From Amoebidium appalachense (lineage: Eukaryota > Ichthyosporea): DNA of 64,000 nt. The DNA lies in assembly GCA_963693365.1 (NCBI GenBank), contig CAVNZM010000011.1:682001-746000 (forward strand). Reading direction: 5' to 3'. A program made the translations under genes and the position numbers. The notes under the pieces were generated by a model. It made no database searches, was not told where the DNA came from, and saw only the letters and a list, made by a program, of their open reading frames with translations. Positions 1 to 13,276 of the stretch are shown piece by piece (within the stretch, counting starts at the first letter, position 1; each line of letters starts with the position of its first letter).

Positions 1-283
1 TCGATGGGTGGGTGTTTGTGTGTGTATGGATGTGTGGGATGCGAACTTCTATATTAGCTGTGCAGTGAATACGTGCAACATTCCGAGTGGCCCTGGACCT
101 TGTTGGCTCCAGTCTTGCACTACGATCCCGTGTAGCCGGGAAAGCACCTGCTCTATGCTTGCTGATCTCTAGCCAATCATATTGCCCAGTGGCTCGATTG
201 GCTCGCGTGATTTTTGCACTTTGAGTCGCCGGCCCATTCTGTTTCTTGATGCATTCATGTTAGCCCCATTCCCATCCTACTCC

Positions 284-315
<32 letters not shown>

Positions 316-499
316 ATACACACACACATACACCACGATCACCACCACCACCACTACCACCAATTATGCAAATGTTTGTAGGGCAGTGAACTTGTGCAAT
401 GTCCCCCCCCCCCCCCCTCCCCCCCGTTTCCCGAAACCAAGTATTCAATTGCCTGTACGGCTGTGAACTGGTGCACTGTGTTCTCATCCCCCCCTCCAG
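1..499. other. Left-edge intronic stretch
   Basis: Probably an intron of the BSD-domain gene that continues from the left. It holds a C-run (about 283-315), a CA/ACC-rich patch and a second C-run (about 404-425). Three degenerate copies of a GCAGTGAAnnnGTGCAA-like word occur near 62, 380 and 460. I see no exon here; the N-terminal exons of the neighbouring gene should lie left of the window. Confidence 0.5.
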
Positions 500-1063
500 C
501 TATGACCGCCGGGTGCTCCACATTCAGGCCCTGCAGGCCAACCCCGCCACCTTCGTCACTGAGCCCGAGGATGCGTAGGCCTCCCCTCTCCCTTCCCTCG
601 TTCACAAGAAAGCCCTTACATTCATATACTCCCCCCCCCCCCCCCCCCCCCCCCGCCCCCTTTACCTCCCCTCCCCCCCATACATCCCCCCCCCCCCCCC
701 CCCCGCGCGCCTTCCCTCGGACCGACGCACCCATTCATCCTCCAACCTTTCTCACTTCACTTTCTACCAGTAAAGGACACGCTTACACCAAACAAAAGAC
801 AGGGTCAATCCCCACACAGTCTTTTTCCTCCCCTCCACCCACGACTGTCCCTCTGCCCACCTGAATCTTTTTGCAGCTACATGTTGGGTGCCCTCGCCGG
901 CTTCCACATTTGCATGCACCAGTGCTGAGCTTGTTGATACAGGGATGACTATGGGGCCTGGGAGAAGGGCATCAACCTAGACCAGCGCACAGATGAAATT
1001 GCTGCCCTGGTCTCCGAGTCAAGTGCACTCAGAGCCGCACAGGCAAACCTGGGTACGTGCTGC

Positions 1064-1095
<32 letters not shown>

Positions 1096-1113
1096 CCCCC
1101 TTCCCCCGGGGCC

Positions 1114-1185
<72 letters not shown>

Positions 1186-1803
1186 TGGGCACACGCACAC
1201 ACACGGCTCTCGTTTCCCTCGGATACGGAGGTCCCTCCTCCTCCCCCCACCATCTGCATAATGCGCAGCATCACACCCAGGTATCCACACATGCACATCT
1301 GCCATACTCGACCTTACGCTGCTGCCCTCTCCCACCTGTCCTTCTATCTCCATACAGACAACAATGCAACTGTCACTTGTGCATGTGCACATGGGGATGG
1401 ATGATGATTTTCAGGACGACAGCACACTCTGCATGTGCATGCACACACAGCTACACACACACAGTTACGCATTTGAGTCCACCCACACCATACACACAGT
1501 TAAACACTGGAGTGCACACATTCCTAACCAAAACGGAGTGCATGCAGGCACACGGGCACAGTTACACACTTGGGCGTGTGCAGACACACACACTCAACGA
1601 CCAGTTGCATGCCTTGCAAAGTGCATACGAACACACATGCATAGCTTCACATTTGGGTGACACACACACACACACACACACAGTCTCACTTAAGTGCATG
1701 GAGACCAACTTCCACCCACACATACTGGCATAAGACCACGGTGTGCAGGCTTGTTCAGTTTTGGTGTACAGCAATGACGACGGAGTGGCAGAAAACGGAG
1801 GGT

Positions 1804-1843
<40 letters not shown>

Positions 1844-1988
1844 TAAGGGAGTTCAGTCAGGCTATATGCGAGGGATCTGGGGAGAGGCAGGGACCTGTTT
1901 TGTTGGGTTGGGGGTTAGGGGGAAGGGGGCATCTGCGGTGATTGTTAGTGCAGTTGAGAATATGTGGTTGAGTGGGGGGAAAGAAGAA

Positions 1989-2022
<34 letters not shown>

Positions 2023-2629
2023 GTTGGGAATGTTAGCTGATGATTGGTGCAGTGCCCAAGGTGATTTCTTACGATGACTTCTGGAAGAGATACTTCTACA
2101 AGGTGCCTGCATACACCCCCCTCCCCCCCCTTCCCCTCCCTCCCTTTTTTTTTTCCTTGTCCGCCTGTGTACCCCCGTGCCATCCTTCCTGTTCCCATTT
2201 CCAAACGTTATCGTGAAAATAACACTCTTTTTTGCACTGGATTCTGGATTGTGTCCTCCTCGGTTGAGTTCTCATGCCTCCACCTCCTCTACTTTGTCAC
2301 CATAGGCCCCATATGTGTTTCCCCGCCGATGTCTGACCTCATTGTTTGGAGTGTTAATCTTTAAAACGCCACAACTTTGTCACGGACACATGTCTGTTCT
2401 TTTGTGTTGTTTTTTTTATTTTTTATGAGTCTTTGCTTTCTGTCCTCCCGTTTGTTCCGGTAGGGTGGTGGTGGTGCTAGTGGCAATGGTCTTGTGTGTG
2501 TGCCTCTCTCTCTTCTCCCCCCCCCCCCCCCCCTCCCCCCCCCTCCTCTCCCTCCCTCCCTCCTTCCCTCCCACCCTCCCACCCACCCCCCTCCCTCCCA
2601 CCCACCCACCCACCCTCCCACCCCCACCC

Positions 2630-2671
<42 letters not shown>

Positions 2672-3137
2672 TCTCTCTGTGTGTGTGTGTGTGGTGTGGG
2701 TGTCTGCGACACAGGAGGGGAGGGGATTTGAAGCACGACAGAGTACAAGAGTATCAACGATTCATGACGAAGGATGGGGTAGCAAGCCAAAGTCTTTCTA
2801 GCCGAGCATTAGGTAAATGCAGGTTGTTGGGGATGTAGGACAAGCAGGAAGGAAGGGTGTGTGTGTGTGGTTGGTGTGTGTGGGGGGGGCATGGTGTGCT
2901 GACTCTGGCCGCAGGTGCACCTGTATGACGTGCAGGAGGCTCAGAGGGAGGACCTGAAAAAGAGTAAGAGCCCATACCACCCATTTTGGCCCCAATGTAA
3001 TTTGATTGGAGGAAAACGAAATTACAGTTATCCCCTTCTCTGTCCTTCAGCTTCCCCACCTACAGCCTCCCCCCCCCCCCCCCCCCCCCTTCCCACCCCT
3101 CTTCTCCGCATGCGCGCGCGCGCGTGCACAGACATGC

Positions 3138-3168
<31 letters not shown>

Positions 3169-3653
3169 TTCACTCACTCACGTGACCACCCCTGCAATGT
3201 GTCCACCTACGAATGCAGCCCCCCATCTCCCCCCATCCTCTTACCATCCGACCCTGCTACATTTACAGGTGAATAGCTGTTAGCCTGATTGGGATGGTTG
3301 GATGCAGCGATGCAGCATTTGTGCACTTAACCCAGAAGGGGCACAGTTTGCTAGCTGTCCCGGTGGGGGGGGGGGGGGGGGGAGGGGGGAGGGAAGAGGG
3401 AGGGGTGTGTGTGTGGGGGGTGGGGGGGAGGGGGGGGGGAGGGGGGGGGGAAGGGGAGGGCTGCTGTTTCAGGTGTGAGGCTGGGGCACTGTGCTGATAC
3501 CATAGGGGTCAATGCAGAGGTGCTGGAGGGTGGAGAGGAGCCACTGGGATGGGATGAGGAGGATGAGGGTGAGTGAAAACACAGGCACACATGTGTACAT
3601 GTCCATGGTCCCTTATACGTGCACGTACACACCCTTATACGTGCACGTACAGA

Positions 3654-3693
<40 letters not shown>

Positions 3694-4746
3694 CGTGCGT
3701 TGCGTGCGCGCGCGCGCGTGTGCGTGCGCGCGCGCGTGTGTGTGCGCGCGCGCGTGTGTGTGCAGGCGCGCGTGTGTGTGCGAGCGTGCGTGCGTGTGTG
3801 TGTGTGTGTGTGCACGCTTTTGTGTGCCCGTGTGCGTGTGCGTGTGCAAATGGTGTGTGTTTGTGTCTGATTTCCTGTGCTTATGTGTATTGTGTGTGTG
3901 TCTTTCGAAAAAAAAGGGGGGAGGGGAGGGAGGGCTTGGCTCTGCACACGGGAATGTCGGCACCTAGAGATGGATTTGCAGGAGCAGCGAGTAAGAGCTC
4001 CTATGGATAAGGGTCTGGGAGCAAGCAGCACCTTGAGGGTGGCAGAGAGCACGTGTACGGGGGTATGGTGTGCTGATGTGGATGGGGAGAGAGAGAGCGT
4101 GTGTATGTGTGTTGGTATGGTGTGCTGATGTGGAGGGAGAGAGAGCATATGTATGTGTGTTGGTATGGTGTGCTGATGGCCTTGTAAATGCAGAGGACAC
4201 TACCACAGAACTCAAGCCAAAGACAGACACAGCAGATCAGAAAGAGGCACAGGAGGAAGAAAGAGAGACTGAGGTGGGAGTAACCTTCGGCGGCGGCGGC
4301 AGGGGGGGGGGGGGGGGGAGGGGGCGGGGGGGAAGGGGGTGAGGGGGGGGATAACGGGCATGATCTATCCTCACCTCTGGGTGAAACGGTATGTGTGTGT
4401 GCATTCGTGTTTGTGTGTGAATGTGTGTGTGTGTGTGTGTAGGAGGGGAAGGGGGGGGGGGGGGGGGGGGGGGGGGGATAGCGACGGTGGTGGTGGTGGC
4501 GGTGGTGGGGGTAGGGGGGGGGGTTGGGGGAAGGGGGTTGATGGGTTTTGGATGTAGGGCGCTGGTGTTGCGTATTTAGCCAACGAAATGGCAGCCATGG
4601 CTGTAGGGTTTATTTCGACCCAGCCAGCACACACCTGTTTCCTGACCCAATCATATGCAGTCCACCAGCCAGCCCGACACAAAAGATCAGCACGAGACTA
4701 TCCAAGAGCCTCAGGCTGTGGACGATACAGACAAAACAGAGGTGAT

Positions 4747-4787
<41 letters not shown>

Positions 4788-4815
4788 AAAAAAAAAACCA
4801 CATGCACGCGCACAT

Positions 4816-4847
<32 letters not shown>

Positions 4848-5349
4848 CCTTCCTGCCTTCCCACCTGCTCGCCATGCCGCCTTCCCCTCCCATCCTCCTT
4901 GCACCTGCTTTCCCTGAAGAATGATTATTGCCGCCCGTTCCTCCTTTGTCCTTCATTCACGTGGCCTACATTCCATAGAATCCAGGGGCATGCATACGGC
5001 CGGTTGGTCCCTCTGTTGAGTGTTTTGCTGGATTGCACCATTGCGAAAAATCCCCATATGGCATTTCACGTCCAATCGAGCCACCTTTCATTCCCTATGC
5101 TAAACTGTTGGATCTTTGTGCAGGCATCGGCACAAAGTGAAACGTCAAACACACAAGCGGAAGAGAAGGTGGGTGTGGGGTTGTGAGGGGGCCATTGAAC
5201 GGGTGATGTTTAATCGTGTGTGGTTGTGCTGCTTGCACTCGCACAAGCAAGACCATTGGAGATTTGCGTTGAAGAGGGGAGGGAAGTTATCTGTGTGGAG
5301 GGATTTTCGGGATTGTCGGCTTGGGTGTGTGTCACGGTGCGTGTTGATG

Positions 5350-5423
<74 letters not shown>

Positions 5424-5446
5424 ATGTGTGTAAGTGCGTTTCTGTC

Positions 5447-5490
<44 letters not shown>

Positions 5491-5505
5491 CGTGCGCATG
5501 TGTGT

Positions 5506-5582
<77 letters not shown>

Positions 5583-5633
5583 GATGGATACGGGTGTGTG
5601 TATGTGTGTGTGTACATGTGTTGTGCGTGGATG

Positions 5634-5700
<67 letters not shown>

Positions 5701-5992
5701 CCGCGTGCTTGTGTGTGTGTGTTGATGGGTATCGGCATGTGTGTGTACGTGTGTCTCAGGTGTGGGTGGGTGTGTATGAATGTGAGTGCGGAAATGTGTG
5801 TGTTTGTGTGTGTGTGTCTGTGTGTGTGCATGTTTTTGAAGAGGAGAAGGGTGGGGGAGGAGGGCAACGGGCAAGAGGTTGTTTGTGTTCTACATGTGCC
5901 TTTGTGCGCACCTGGTCACTGCAGTTTCTGCTCGGTGAAATAATTAATACCAGGTGATTGCCTGAGCTGGCGATTTGCCCTTTTTTTTTTTT

Positions 5993-6046
<54 letters not shown>

Positions 6047-6549
6047 GGAGGGGGAAGGAATAGGGGGAGGTGATGGGGGGCTATGTGTGTGGATATTCAT
6101 TTTGTTTTGGTTTATCGACTTTTTTTTGCCCCAGGGGGGGCCGGGGGGGGGGGAGGGGGAAGTGGGGGGGGAGGGGGGGGGAGGGGGGGGGGGAGGGAGG
6201 GGGGGAGGGGCAGTCGTGTGTGTGGATGTTCATGTTGTTGTGGACGTCTGAGTGTACATGTGTGCTTGTATATGTGCATGCGTCTGTGAACACAAGCGTG
6301 GTGAGTGTGGCAGTCAGAAGTCTCAGTCGTGCTGGGGCAAGTTGTGTGGTCCGTCGGTGGCCGGGGTCTGCTGGTATTGGGGATGTGCAGGGTGAAGGGG
6401 AAGAGAGTCTCTTCATGCTAACATGGTTTGTTTGTGTTGGGGCAGACGGCACCACACCCTGGCCTGGCCAAAGTTCGTAGCAAGGTGGGTGTTTCTTGTT
6501 TCTTTTCTTCTTCTTCTTTTTTTTTTTCTTTCTTTCTTTCTTTCTTTTT

Positions 6550-6580
<31 letters not shown>

Positions 6581-6585
6581 GGGGG

Positions 6586-6629
<44 letters not shown>

Positions 6630-7137
6630 GGCGGGCTAAGCTCTTTTGTGTGTGGTTTGCGTGAGGGTTTGCGGGTCAGAGGGGACGTGGGGCAGGAGGA
6701 TGTGCCGGCCAATGAATGTAAAAGGGTGTTGGAAAGTGCGTTTGTGGTATGTGAAAGATTTGTGCGCATGTTGGTGCACTGGAGGTGAGGCCTCCCGGGA
6801 GGGGGGGAGGGGGGGGGAAAGGACATGAAACGGGTGCAAACAGCTACTATCAGACTTTTTGATTCACGGGAGGCACTGTGAGCTTGTGCTGCACTCTGTG
6901 GCAACCCTCCCCCCCCCCCCCCACCCCCCCCTCCTCCCAATACAACACACATGCAAAACACAGACCTTCGCCCCCCACCTCCATCCCCCCCCCTCCCCCC
7001 CGGAAAGCCCGTCACGGCGTCACCTCCACCACCACCCTCTCCTGCCAAAAGAGACGGCCAAACGATCAATACCAGCACACTAGCTGACAAGCAAACACGT
7101 GCAGGAGGATGGGGACGATTGGGACAGCTGGGAGTGA
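500..7137 (+). CDS. BSD-domain protein, BSDC1-like (3' part, 10 exons)
   Basis: Exons read as 500-574, 943-1052, 2053-2102, 2915-2963, 3506-3568, 4194-4273, 4661-4741, 5124-5168, 6446-6484 and 7105-7137, all GT-AG with matching phase. The first two exons give [18 protein letters not shown] and an acidic helical stretch that align with the segment before the BSD domain of animal BSDC1. Exons 3-4 give the BSD core [17 protein letters not shown] followed by [16 protein letters not shown], matching the invariant FW and FYK pattern. The middle exons encode a Glu/Thr/Gln-rich, probably disordered linker. The last exon ends [14 protein letters not shown], like the acidic Trp-containing end of BSDC1. 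The N-terminus lies outside the window. BSD proteins carry a compact three-helix module; the cellular role of BSDC1 is poorly known. A further small exon between 5168 and 7105 cannot be excluded. Confidence 0.82.
1109..1182. repeat. (CA)n microsatellite in BSDC1-like intron
   Basis: About 35 CA units directly after a C-run (1065-1094). On the sense strand it reads CA. Length is approximate because such tracts are error-prone. Confidence 0.9.
4062..4190 (+). repeat. Tandem ~50-bp repeat ending at a 3' splice site
   Basis: Three copies of a unit beginning GGTATGGTGTGCTGATG start near 4062, 4113 and 4162, separated by GA-rich and TG-rich spacers. The last copy leads straight into the acceptor of the exon at 4194. 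Each copy carries a branch-point-like TGCTGAT. Confidence 0.75.
5354..5691. repeat. (TG)n microsatellite block
   Basis: Three long TG arrays (about 5352-5420, 5510-5579 and 5637-5691) separated by imperfect TG/CG-rich spacers, inside the BSDC1-like intron 5169-6445. The ORFs on either strand here (poly Cys-Val or His-Thr) are artefacts of the repeat. Confidence 0.9.
5979..6046. repeat. Compound T(n)G(n) tract
   Basis: About 22 T followed without interruption by about 43 G. It equals C(n)A(n) on the other strand. A similar T/G compound lies at 6520-6628. See the SINE findings for a possible origin. Confidence 0.85.
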
Positions 7138-9645
7138 TGCGATCCAACCACCCCACCCGTCCTCCCTCATCTTCCGAGGCCTGCGGGAACGTACAGAAAG
7201 TATGAAGCAGCTATTGTATGGTTGTGAATAGGTCTGAATGTGCTCGTTTCTGGCTGTGCTTTTGAGGTGCATTAAGTGGCCCTGGCCCACATGCTATCAG
7301 GTTTTGAAGCTGTTGGTGCAGGTTTGCTGCAGCCGGTATCCGTCAGTTTTCAAGGGGTGCCAGCGGCTAGGTTTCTTTACAGTCATAGTCCATGATTGCT
7401 TCTTTCTCCCTCTCCGTCCTTTTCTTTTTAATATTATTGTTGATGTTATTGCTTTTCTATTTTTTTATTGGTTAAGGGCGGCGACAAGGGGGGAAGGGGG
7501 AGGGGAGTTAACTTAAGTTGCAGACAGGGATGGGCTGGGGTAGGGTGGGGCTGGGGTGGAGAGGGTGGGAGGCAGTGGGGATGAAAGGAGAAAGTGAAGA
7601 TTCTCTTAACACCTGTAACAATCATACATGCAGCTGCCTAATAATAATATCCTGGCAGCACTACAGAGTACTGTGAAACTACCTGCGTATGCACCACATA
7701 GTATGTGAATGCACCTGCACGACCCCGCTCTGGCATTCAGTTGATGCAATATGAATTGGTTATGCTCTTAGCGCAGGCTGTGTTGCCATTGCCCTGATGT
7801 TTATGGCACGCATGTATTGGCAGGGATAAACTGCCAGCTGCAGGCCACCCATATGCTTCGCTCCTTACACCTTGTGCAAGGCAGTCCCTGTCTACCGCAC
7901 TGAGAGTGGGTGACAAGGTGGTTCGCTTATCACATACGAAAGCATGCGTACGAAAACACGGAATGGACACACAAGGAACGTCGAATGCAATAGTGGCGCC
8001 GGGCTTAGTAATGGCCGTGCACACCATGCATCCAATAGCTGCAATTTCAAGTTGTGTGGAGCCGCCCTCGAGCTCATGTAGTGTAGTGCATTAGTTTTCT
8101 GAATCCGGAAACCAAGGTTGGAAAGGCTCGCACTATAATTGGGGTTCTAGGTGTTTAGAACAAGGCGCACTAAGCTTGAGCTGAGCTCATGATCAAAGTT
8201 CCCCTACTAAACGTCGCGATCGGTTGCCTCCGTGAAGCCAACAAAAAACCATCTACTGAACGGCGGCGGCTTGCAAGGCACAAAGCTGAAAAAGTGTGCT
8301 AGCCTTGCTCCCCCCTATTGTCTGCCACCTACTGAGATGGCTCCTTATTTTTCCTTACACCATCAGCGAACACTGGACTCTATCGAACCGTCGAGGCGCC
8401 GCGACAGAAAGCATGTACGCGGTCGCGAGAGTGTAAGAAAAAATCGGACGAACGTAAAGTTCATCGCAGCGCGTGCACACCGTCAGTACGTGTGAGCCCT
8501 ATTGTACACCTCTGTTGGTCACCTGGTGGAGTCTTGCGAGTGCACTTATGCTGCCTTCAAGACCACACGAATTCTGATCAGATTGGCGTTTCAAGGCGCC
8601 AACAGCGGAATTTGTTGGTGGCATTCAAACAATCCCAAGTATGAAGATATTCTATGCCACCATTTCCTGAAACATTCCCATACATCAAATTATAGAACTC
8701 AAACCAGAGGATGCACATTAGACTTATAGGTGGCCTTGGCTACAATAGTAAGCATTTACAGTTGCAGTGGGAGAGCAAATGCAATGATCAGTCAGGCCCA
8801 CATGCACACTCAGAGCGAATGAGCATGGGCTTTGCATTCCAGCACAGGAATGATAATGAGCCAATAACAACAGTCACATGCACCAAACGCCTGCACTGCA
8901 ACAGGCAGGCTATTTCTAAACAGAGCCTTCTGAAGGGTTATTGCCATTATTTATAAAACAGTTCCTTAACTTGAAAAAAAGAGGTTATATACGCATGATG
9001 TTCAAGAGCCAATCTAAACCCTGCTATTCGCTATGGCTGTGTATTCTGGATTGGGTATTTTAGTGACCTGACACTTAGCCAATGAATGACACGAATGTGC
9101 TTTCTTTCAAGGTCTATTTTTTGCGCTATGCTGTGTGAACAACATGGTGGGACTTATAGATAAACTACAGATTAAATATATTAATTTATAATGCCAATGT
9201 ATGACTTTCCTCACTTATTTTGAATGAGCCTGCACATTGTTGCTCGAACCACGCTATGTGGTCAACGAGAGCCAATCATAAGGATTATTTGGAGGCGTGC
9301 AAATCAGGAACACTCGTTGAAGGCTAAAGAATATAAAAACATAACTTTAGCTATAATATTGTCATAAATTACATCTATTATTATTCTATTTATTAATATT
9401 TTAATTATTGTTTGGCTTACTGATAGCTTATATAAATGTATATTTAGTACGCTTCTGACACTATTTTTACCGCGCTTCAGTTTCTTTGTGAGGGGGCAAA
9501 ACGAACAACAGGCACACATACCATAGGCCATTCCTCCCGTGTCCGTTTGCATAGCAGACATACCGCACTGCCTGAACGGAACGCTTGGAACGCAGCGGGT
9601 AGCCCCTTGCCCTGTGGTTTCTATAAACCTCACACACACAATAGA
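7138..9645. other. Spacer between BSDC1-like and TEAD genes
   Basis: About 2.5 kb without a supported gene. It contains no long poly-C/G tract or dinucleotide array, unlike the introns either side. A G-rich patch at about 7525-7590 has several GGG runs. An AT-rich belt (about 9150-9450) lies upstream of TEAD. The ORFs here are short, lack family resemblance and are probably chance. It should contain the 3' UTR of the left gene and the TEAD promoter. Confidence 0.6.
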
Positions 9646-10853
9646 ATGTCCGAAAACGAGAGTGCTACAGACGACTCCGTGTGGAGCAAGGATATCGAAG
9701 ATGCCTTTGAAGAAGCGCTGGCTATCTACCCGCCGTGCGGCAGGAGAAAGATTATCTTGTCAGACGAGGGCAAGATGTATGGTAGGTGGCAAACTGGTTT
9801 ATACAAAGTGCTTGAGTGTGGGTGGTGTCTAAGCAAGAGAAAGCTGCTGTTGTACGTTTATACGGAGTTTACTGGGTTGGCATTTAACATGCACGAAAGA
9901 ATATAGTAAGTACTTTGGCGAATAGTATAGGCAAGAAGTGAACGGGGTGTTCTGCGCTTCCCCCACCTTGCAGTGTTGATATTGCCTGTCAAACCACCTC
10001 TATAGGTGAAATATTGGGATGACAAGGAGTCTATGAGAGTTTTTCTCTTTGTGTTCCTGACTTGCACTTTCTTGCTGTATGGGCCAAAATGTGAAGCCGC
10101 ATTCAGGTCCCTGCACCGTTCGCTGCTGCTATCAATCCTGGAAATCTCCCCATTCTTCAACCTTTTTCTCTCCCTACCTCTCCCCCCCCCCTCCCTCTCT
10201 CGCTCCCTCCCTCCCTCCCTCCCTCCCTCCTTCCCTGCCTGGTTTCCTTTCCTCGGCTCCTCGTTTTGCCATTCTGCTCCCACTCACCAAGAATCACTGG
10301 CAGGGCGCAACGAGCTAATTGCCCGCTACATCAAGATGAGAACGGGCAAGAGTCGGTCGCGCAAGCAGGTGTCCAGCCATATTCAAGTGCTCGCCCGTAA
10401 GAAGCAAAGAGAGCTCTCCCTCAAGCTGAAGGTGTGTTTTATTAACTCTGTACACCCCAATACTTGTCTTATTATTAGCTACAACCCGAACTAATAACTT
10501 CCCGTAGTAAATATAGCTTGTCCGTGCCTTGTGAAAACTTGTACACCCCACCATTCTCTCTCACGGTAGAGCGTGACGTAAACCAGTCCCCTCCTTGTCG
10601 TTCTAACCCTCATTTTTTCCAGCACTGTGACGACACTATCCGCAAGACTGCCCTTGAGAACCTCGCCACTATGTCCTCTGCGCAGATCGTGTCAGCTACC
10701 ATGGGCCTAGGGGGGGCTGGAAATGGGGACGAGATGTCACCGCCTATGGGCCGTATGCCCAAGGAAGACCCCTATTGGGACCACCCCAGCCAGCGCCCAC
10801 CCCACGACTACGGGTATGTGCAGTCGGGTGTGCTTTTTGTTGTGGTGGGGGAA

Positions 10854-10893
<40 letters not shown>

Positions 10894-12662
10894 AGGGGAG
10901 GCCCTTCTTGTGCTTGTTCTTTTTCTTGTGGGGAGGGGGGAATGGGACGGTGCAAATACAAGACTAAGTGGCTGTTGGGTGTGTGTTCAAGTATCTAGGT
11001 GTGTCTCTAGTTCACACAACTGACCACTTTTGTGTCTCCGTGCAGTGGTAGCCCCTACTACGGGGGGCCACCCCGAGACCTCTACCAGCCACCCATGTAT
11101 GGTGGCGGCCCACCCATGGGCATGGGGATGGGTGGCTATGGGCGGCCCATGGGAGGTGGGGGCGGCTACGGGGGGGTGCCGGGGCACTACGGCATGCAGC
11201 GCAACAGCCTGGTGCCTGCCGTCAGCCTGCCCCCAGACCACAGGCTGTGCATGATGGACTTCAACGCCTTCCTGGAGTACCGCTGGGGAGACACGGACCA
11301 GGTATGCACAGGGGGTGGGGTGTGTGTGTGGGGGGGGGGGGGGGGGGGGGGGGATATCTAGGGCAGTGGGTGTCCTCTTGCACACAAGAAGTGGAGGAAA
11401 TTAGCCCAGCTACAGTAAAAAGACAGACAAGAGACAAGAAAAGGCCCCACACAAAGTTACTTTGCTTGGTGCTGACTGGGTGGTGCAGTTCCACAAGCAC
11501 TCGTTTGTGCGGCTGACGGGGCTGGAGCTGTTCAAGGACCCGGACATGGAGTGTGTGGATATACGGCAGATATATGACAAATTTCCGGGCCTGAGGGAGC
11601 TGTATGCTCAGGGCCCCAAGCACTGCTTCTATCTTGTTAAGTTCTGGGTACGTGCCCCCCCCCCCCCCCCCCATCTGTAAGCACATACGCATTTTCCGCT
11701 GCACTGCATTAGTTTGCACACACATATTCACCGTTTTGCTCACCTTGCTTGCATAAGCAACCCTGCTCGTCTTTGATCAAGACGGGTTGACCCTCCCAAG
11801 TTCAGTTGATGCTGCTGTCTGAGTTGGGGAGTCGTATATACGCGGGCTAAGGGGTCGAAACTCAAACGCAATTGATGACTTGGGCCCTCCCTGAGGATGG
11901 GCTCTGCTTATGACGCATACTGTGCGCATGGCTGATGTTGCATACTTAAATGTTTGCCTTTGCATGTGTCCTTCGTGTATGCATACTTCGTACCGTGTTC
12001 CGCATTCAACCCCCCCTCCCCCCCCCCGGGGGGGGGGGGGGGGGGGGGGGGGGCTTCTTGTATTGTCATAGTGATTTCCAGGATCATGCACGTGCAGTGG
12101 ACTGACACAGGGCTGTGCAGGCGGACCTCAGCTACACGCTGCCTGTGGGGGGTGAGAGGGAATACTTCATGCAGTCACGGTTCGACTCCACTGAGCCCAT
12201 GCACATCCAGTGCTCTAGCAGGGTCTGCAGCTTCGGCAAACAGGTCGTCGACAAGGTCCAGGTACGGTGCCCATACTTGGATATGCTTGGCTGGGCCACT
12301 GTTGCACGATTAACACGATGACACTTAGCTGTAAGAGTATGTCTATCCATGTGAAGCCTCATGCTGTGCCGGGAACGTACTGTGTGCATGCAGGAATATG
12401 TCTTCTGGCCTGACCCTGTGTTTTTTTTCCAGGAGCCCGTGGCGCCGTCGTACGACAACAGCACGGGGCTGTACAACTACCGGTTTGTGCGCACACACAT
12501 CTGCGAGTACATGACGTCATTCATCGAGAAGCTCAAGAGCCTGGACAGCCCCGAGATGATGAACTCGGTCCTGGAGAACTTCAGTGTCCTGCAGGTGGGC
12601 ATTTTTTTGTTTTTGTTTTTATTATTTTATTTATTTGTTAATTTATATACTAGAGTTTATTT

Positions 12663-12706
<44 letters not shown>

Positions 12707-12997
12707 TTTTGGGGGGGGGGGGGGGGGAGAAGAAGAGAAGCACCACTTTTCTGTATCTGTCTGTTGGCATATGTAACTTTTAGCTTAGTCGTATTCCGGA
12801 GTCAAATGGGTGACTAAACAGTGATAGTGCCTTGGTTGGGATATGCACACACGGTGAGCAGGCTAGAGCTAAGTCACTGGGAGTGATTTGCACTTTGCCG
12901 TGAAAGTTTCAAGAGTCTTTGTTTTTGCTTATCGTTGGATGCTCTGTATTGTTTGTCGATGTGTACTGTGCTCCACACTGGGTGATGCTTGGGATCC

Positions 12998-13033
<36 letters not shown>

Positions 13034-13276
13034 ACAACATCAACAACAGCCAGAATCACCATGCCACCCAACTACAAGCACACAGATGCGCACATGGACT
13101 CTCATGTGTCCCAATGCACCCATGGGCTATGTGATTGTGCTGACTTGTGGTGGTGCGTGCAGGTTGTGACGGAGATGAAGACAGGGCAGGTGCTGTTCTG
13201 TGTGGCCTACGTGTTTGAGGTCAGCACGGACCACGGCCCACAGCACCACATATACCGCCTAGTCGAGGACAACTGA
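9646..13276 (+). CDS. TEAD: TEAD/Scalloped transcription factor (8 exons, complete)
   Basis: Exons 9646-9781, 10304-10431, 10623-10813, 11046-11301, 11489-11647, 12121-12261, 12433-12594 and 13163-13276 join in phase to 428 codons, about the length of animal TEADs. Residues ~12-85 are the TEA/ATTS DNA-binding domain ([20 protein letters not shown], then [13 protein letters not shown]), nearly identical to animal TEADs. [10 protein letters not shown] follows, then a Gly/Met/Tyr-rich linker encoded by exon 4. The C-terminal YAP-binding domain shows [35 protein letters not shown] and the terminal [14 protein letters not shown] binds MCAT-type sites and recruits the Hippo-pathway coactivator Yorkie/YAP in the nucleus. 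The start ATG is the first in frame and precedes an acidic leader. Intron 5 carries a SINE-like copy. The identification is very secure. Confidence 0.97.
11751..12052 (+). mobile_element. SINE-like element, copy A (near full length)
   Basis: Lies in TEAD intron 5. It starts around GCATAAGCAACCCTGCTCGT, contains GGTCGAAACTC (pol III B-box-like) and CCTGAGGATGGGCTCTGCTT, and ends TACTTCGTAC...GCATTCAA followed by a C-run and then a G-run. The same blocks in the same order occur at 38569, 59484 and (reverse) 17446. Family membership is seen directly; the tRNA-derived, pol III nature is inference. Confidence 0.8.
12650..12727. repeat. (TTTA)n plus poly-G
   Basis: About 13 TTTA units running directly into about 18 G, in TEAD intron 7. 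Confidence 0.85.

Noticed and set aside
5145-5957. Long ORFs of Cys-Val or His-Thr repeats on both strands
   Set aside because: They are translations of (TG)n/(CA)n arrays; open in several frames at once and lying inside an intron with good splice sites. The same applies to similar ORFs near 3600-3870, 15500, 17400-17800, 26000, 28000, 35000, 41500, 50200, 58200, 60000 and 63000.
6964-7083. Extra BSDC1-like exon ([12 protein letters not shown]...)
   Set aside because: It is C-run-derived and has no usable donor before its TAG; joining 6484 directly to 7105 keeps phase and gives the conserved acidic end.
12170-12200. tRNA T-loop-like GGTTCGACTCC
   Set aside because: It is TEAD coding sequence (exon 6). 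No cloverleaf could be folded here, and I found no tRNA or rRNA gene anywhere in the window.
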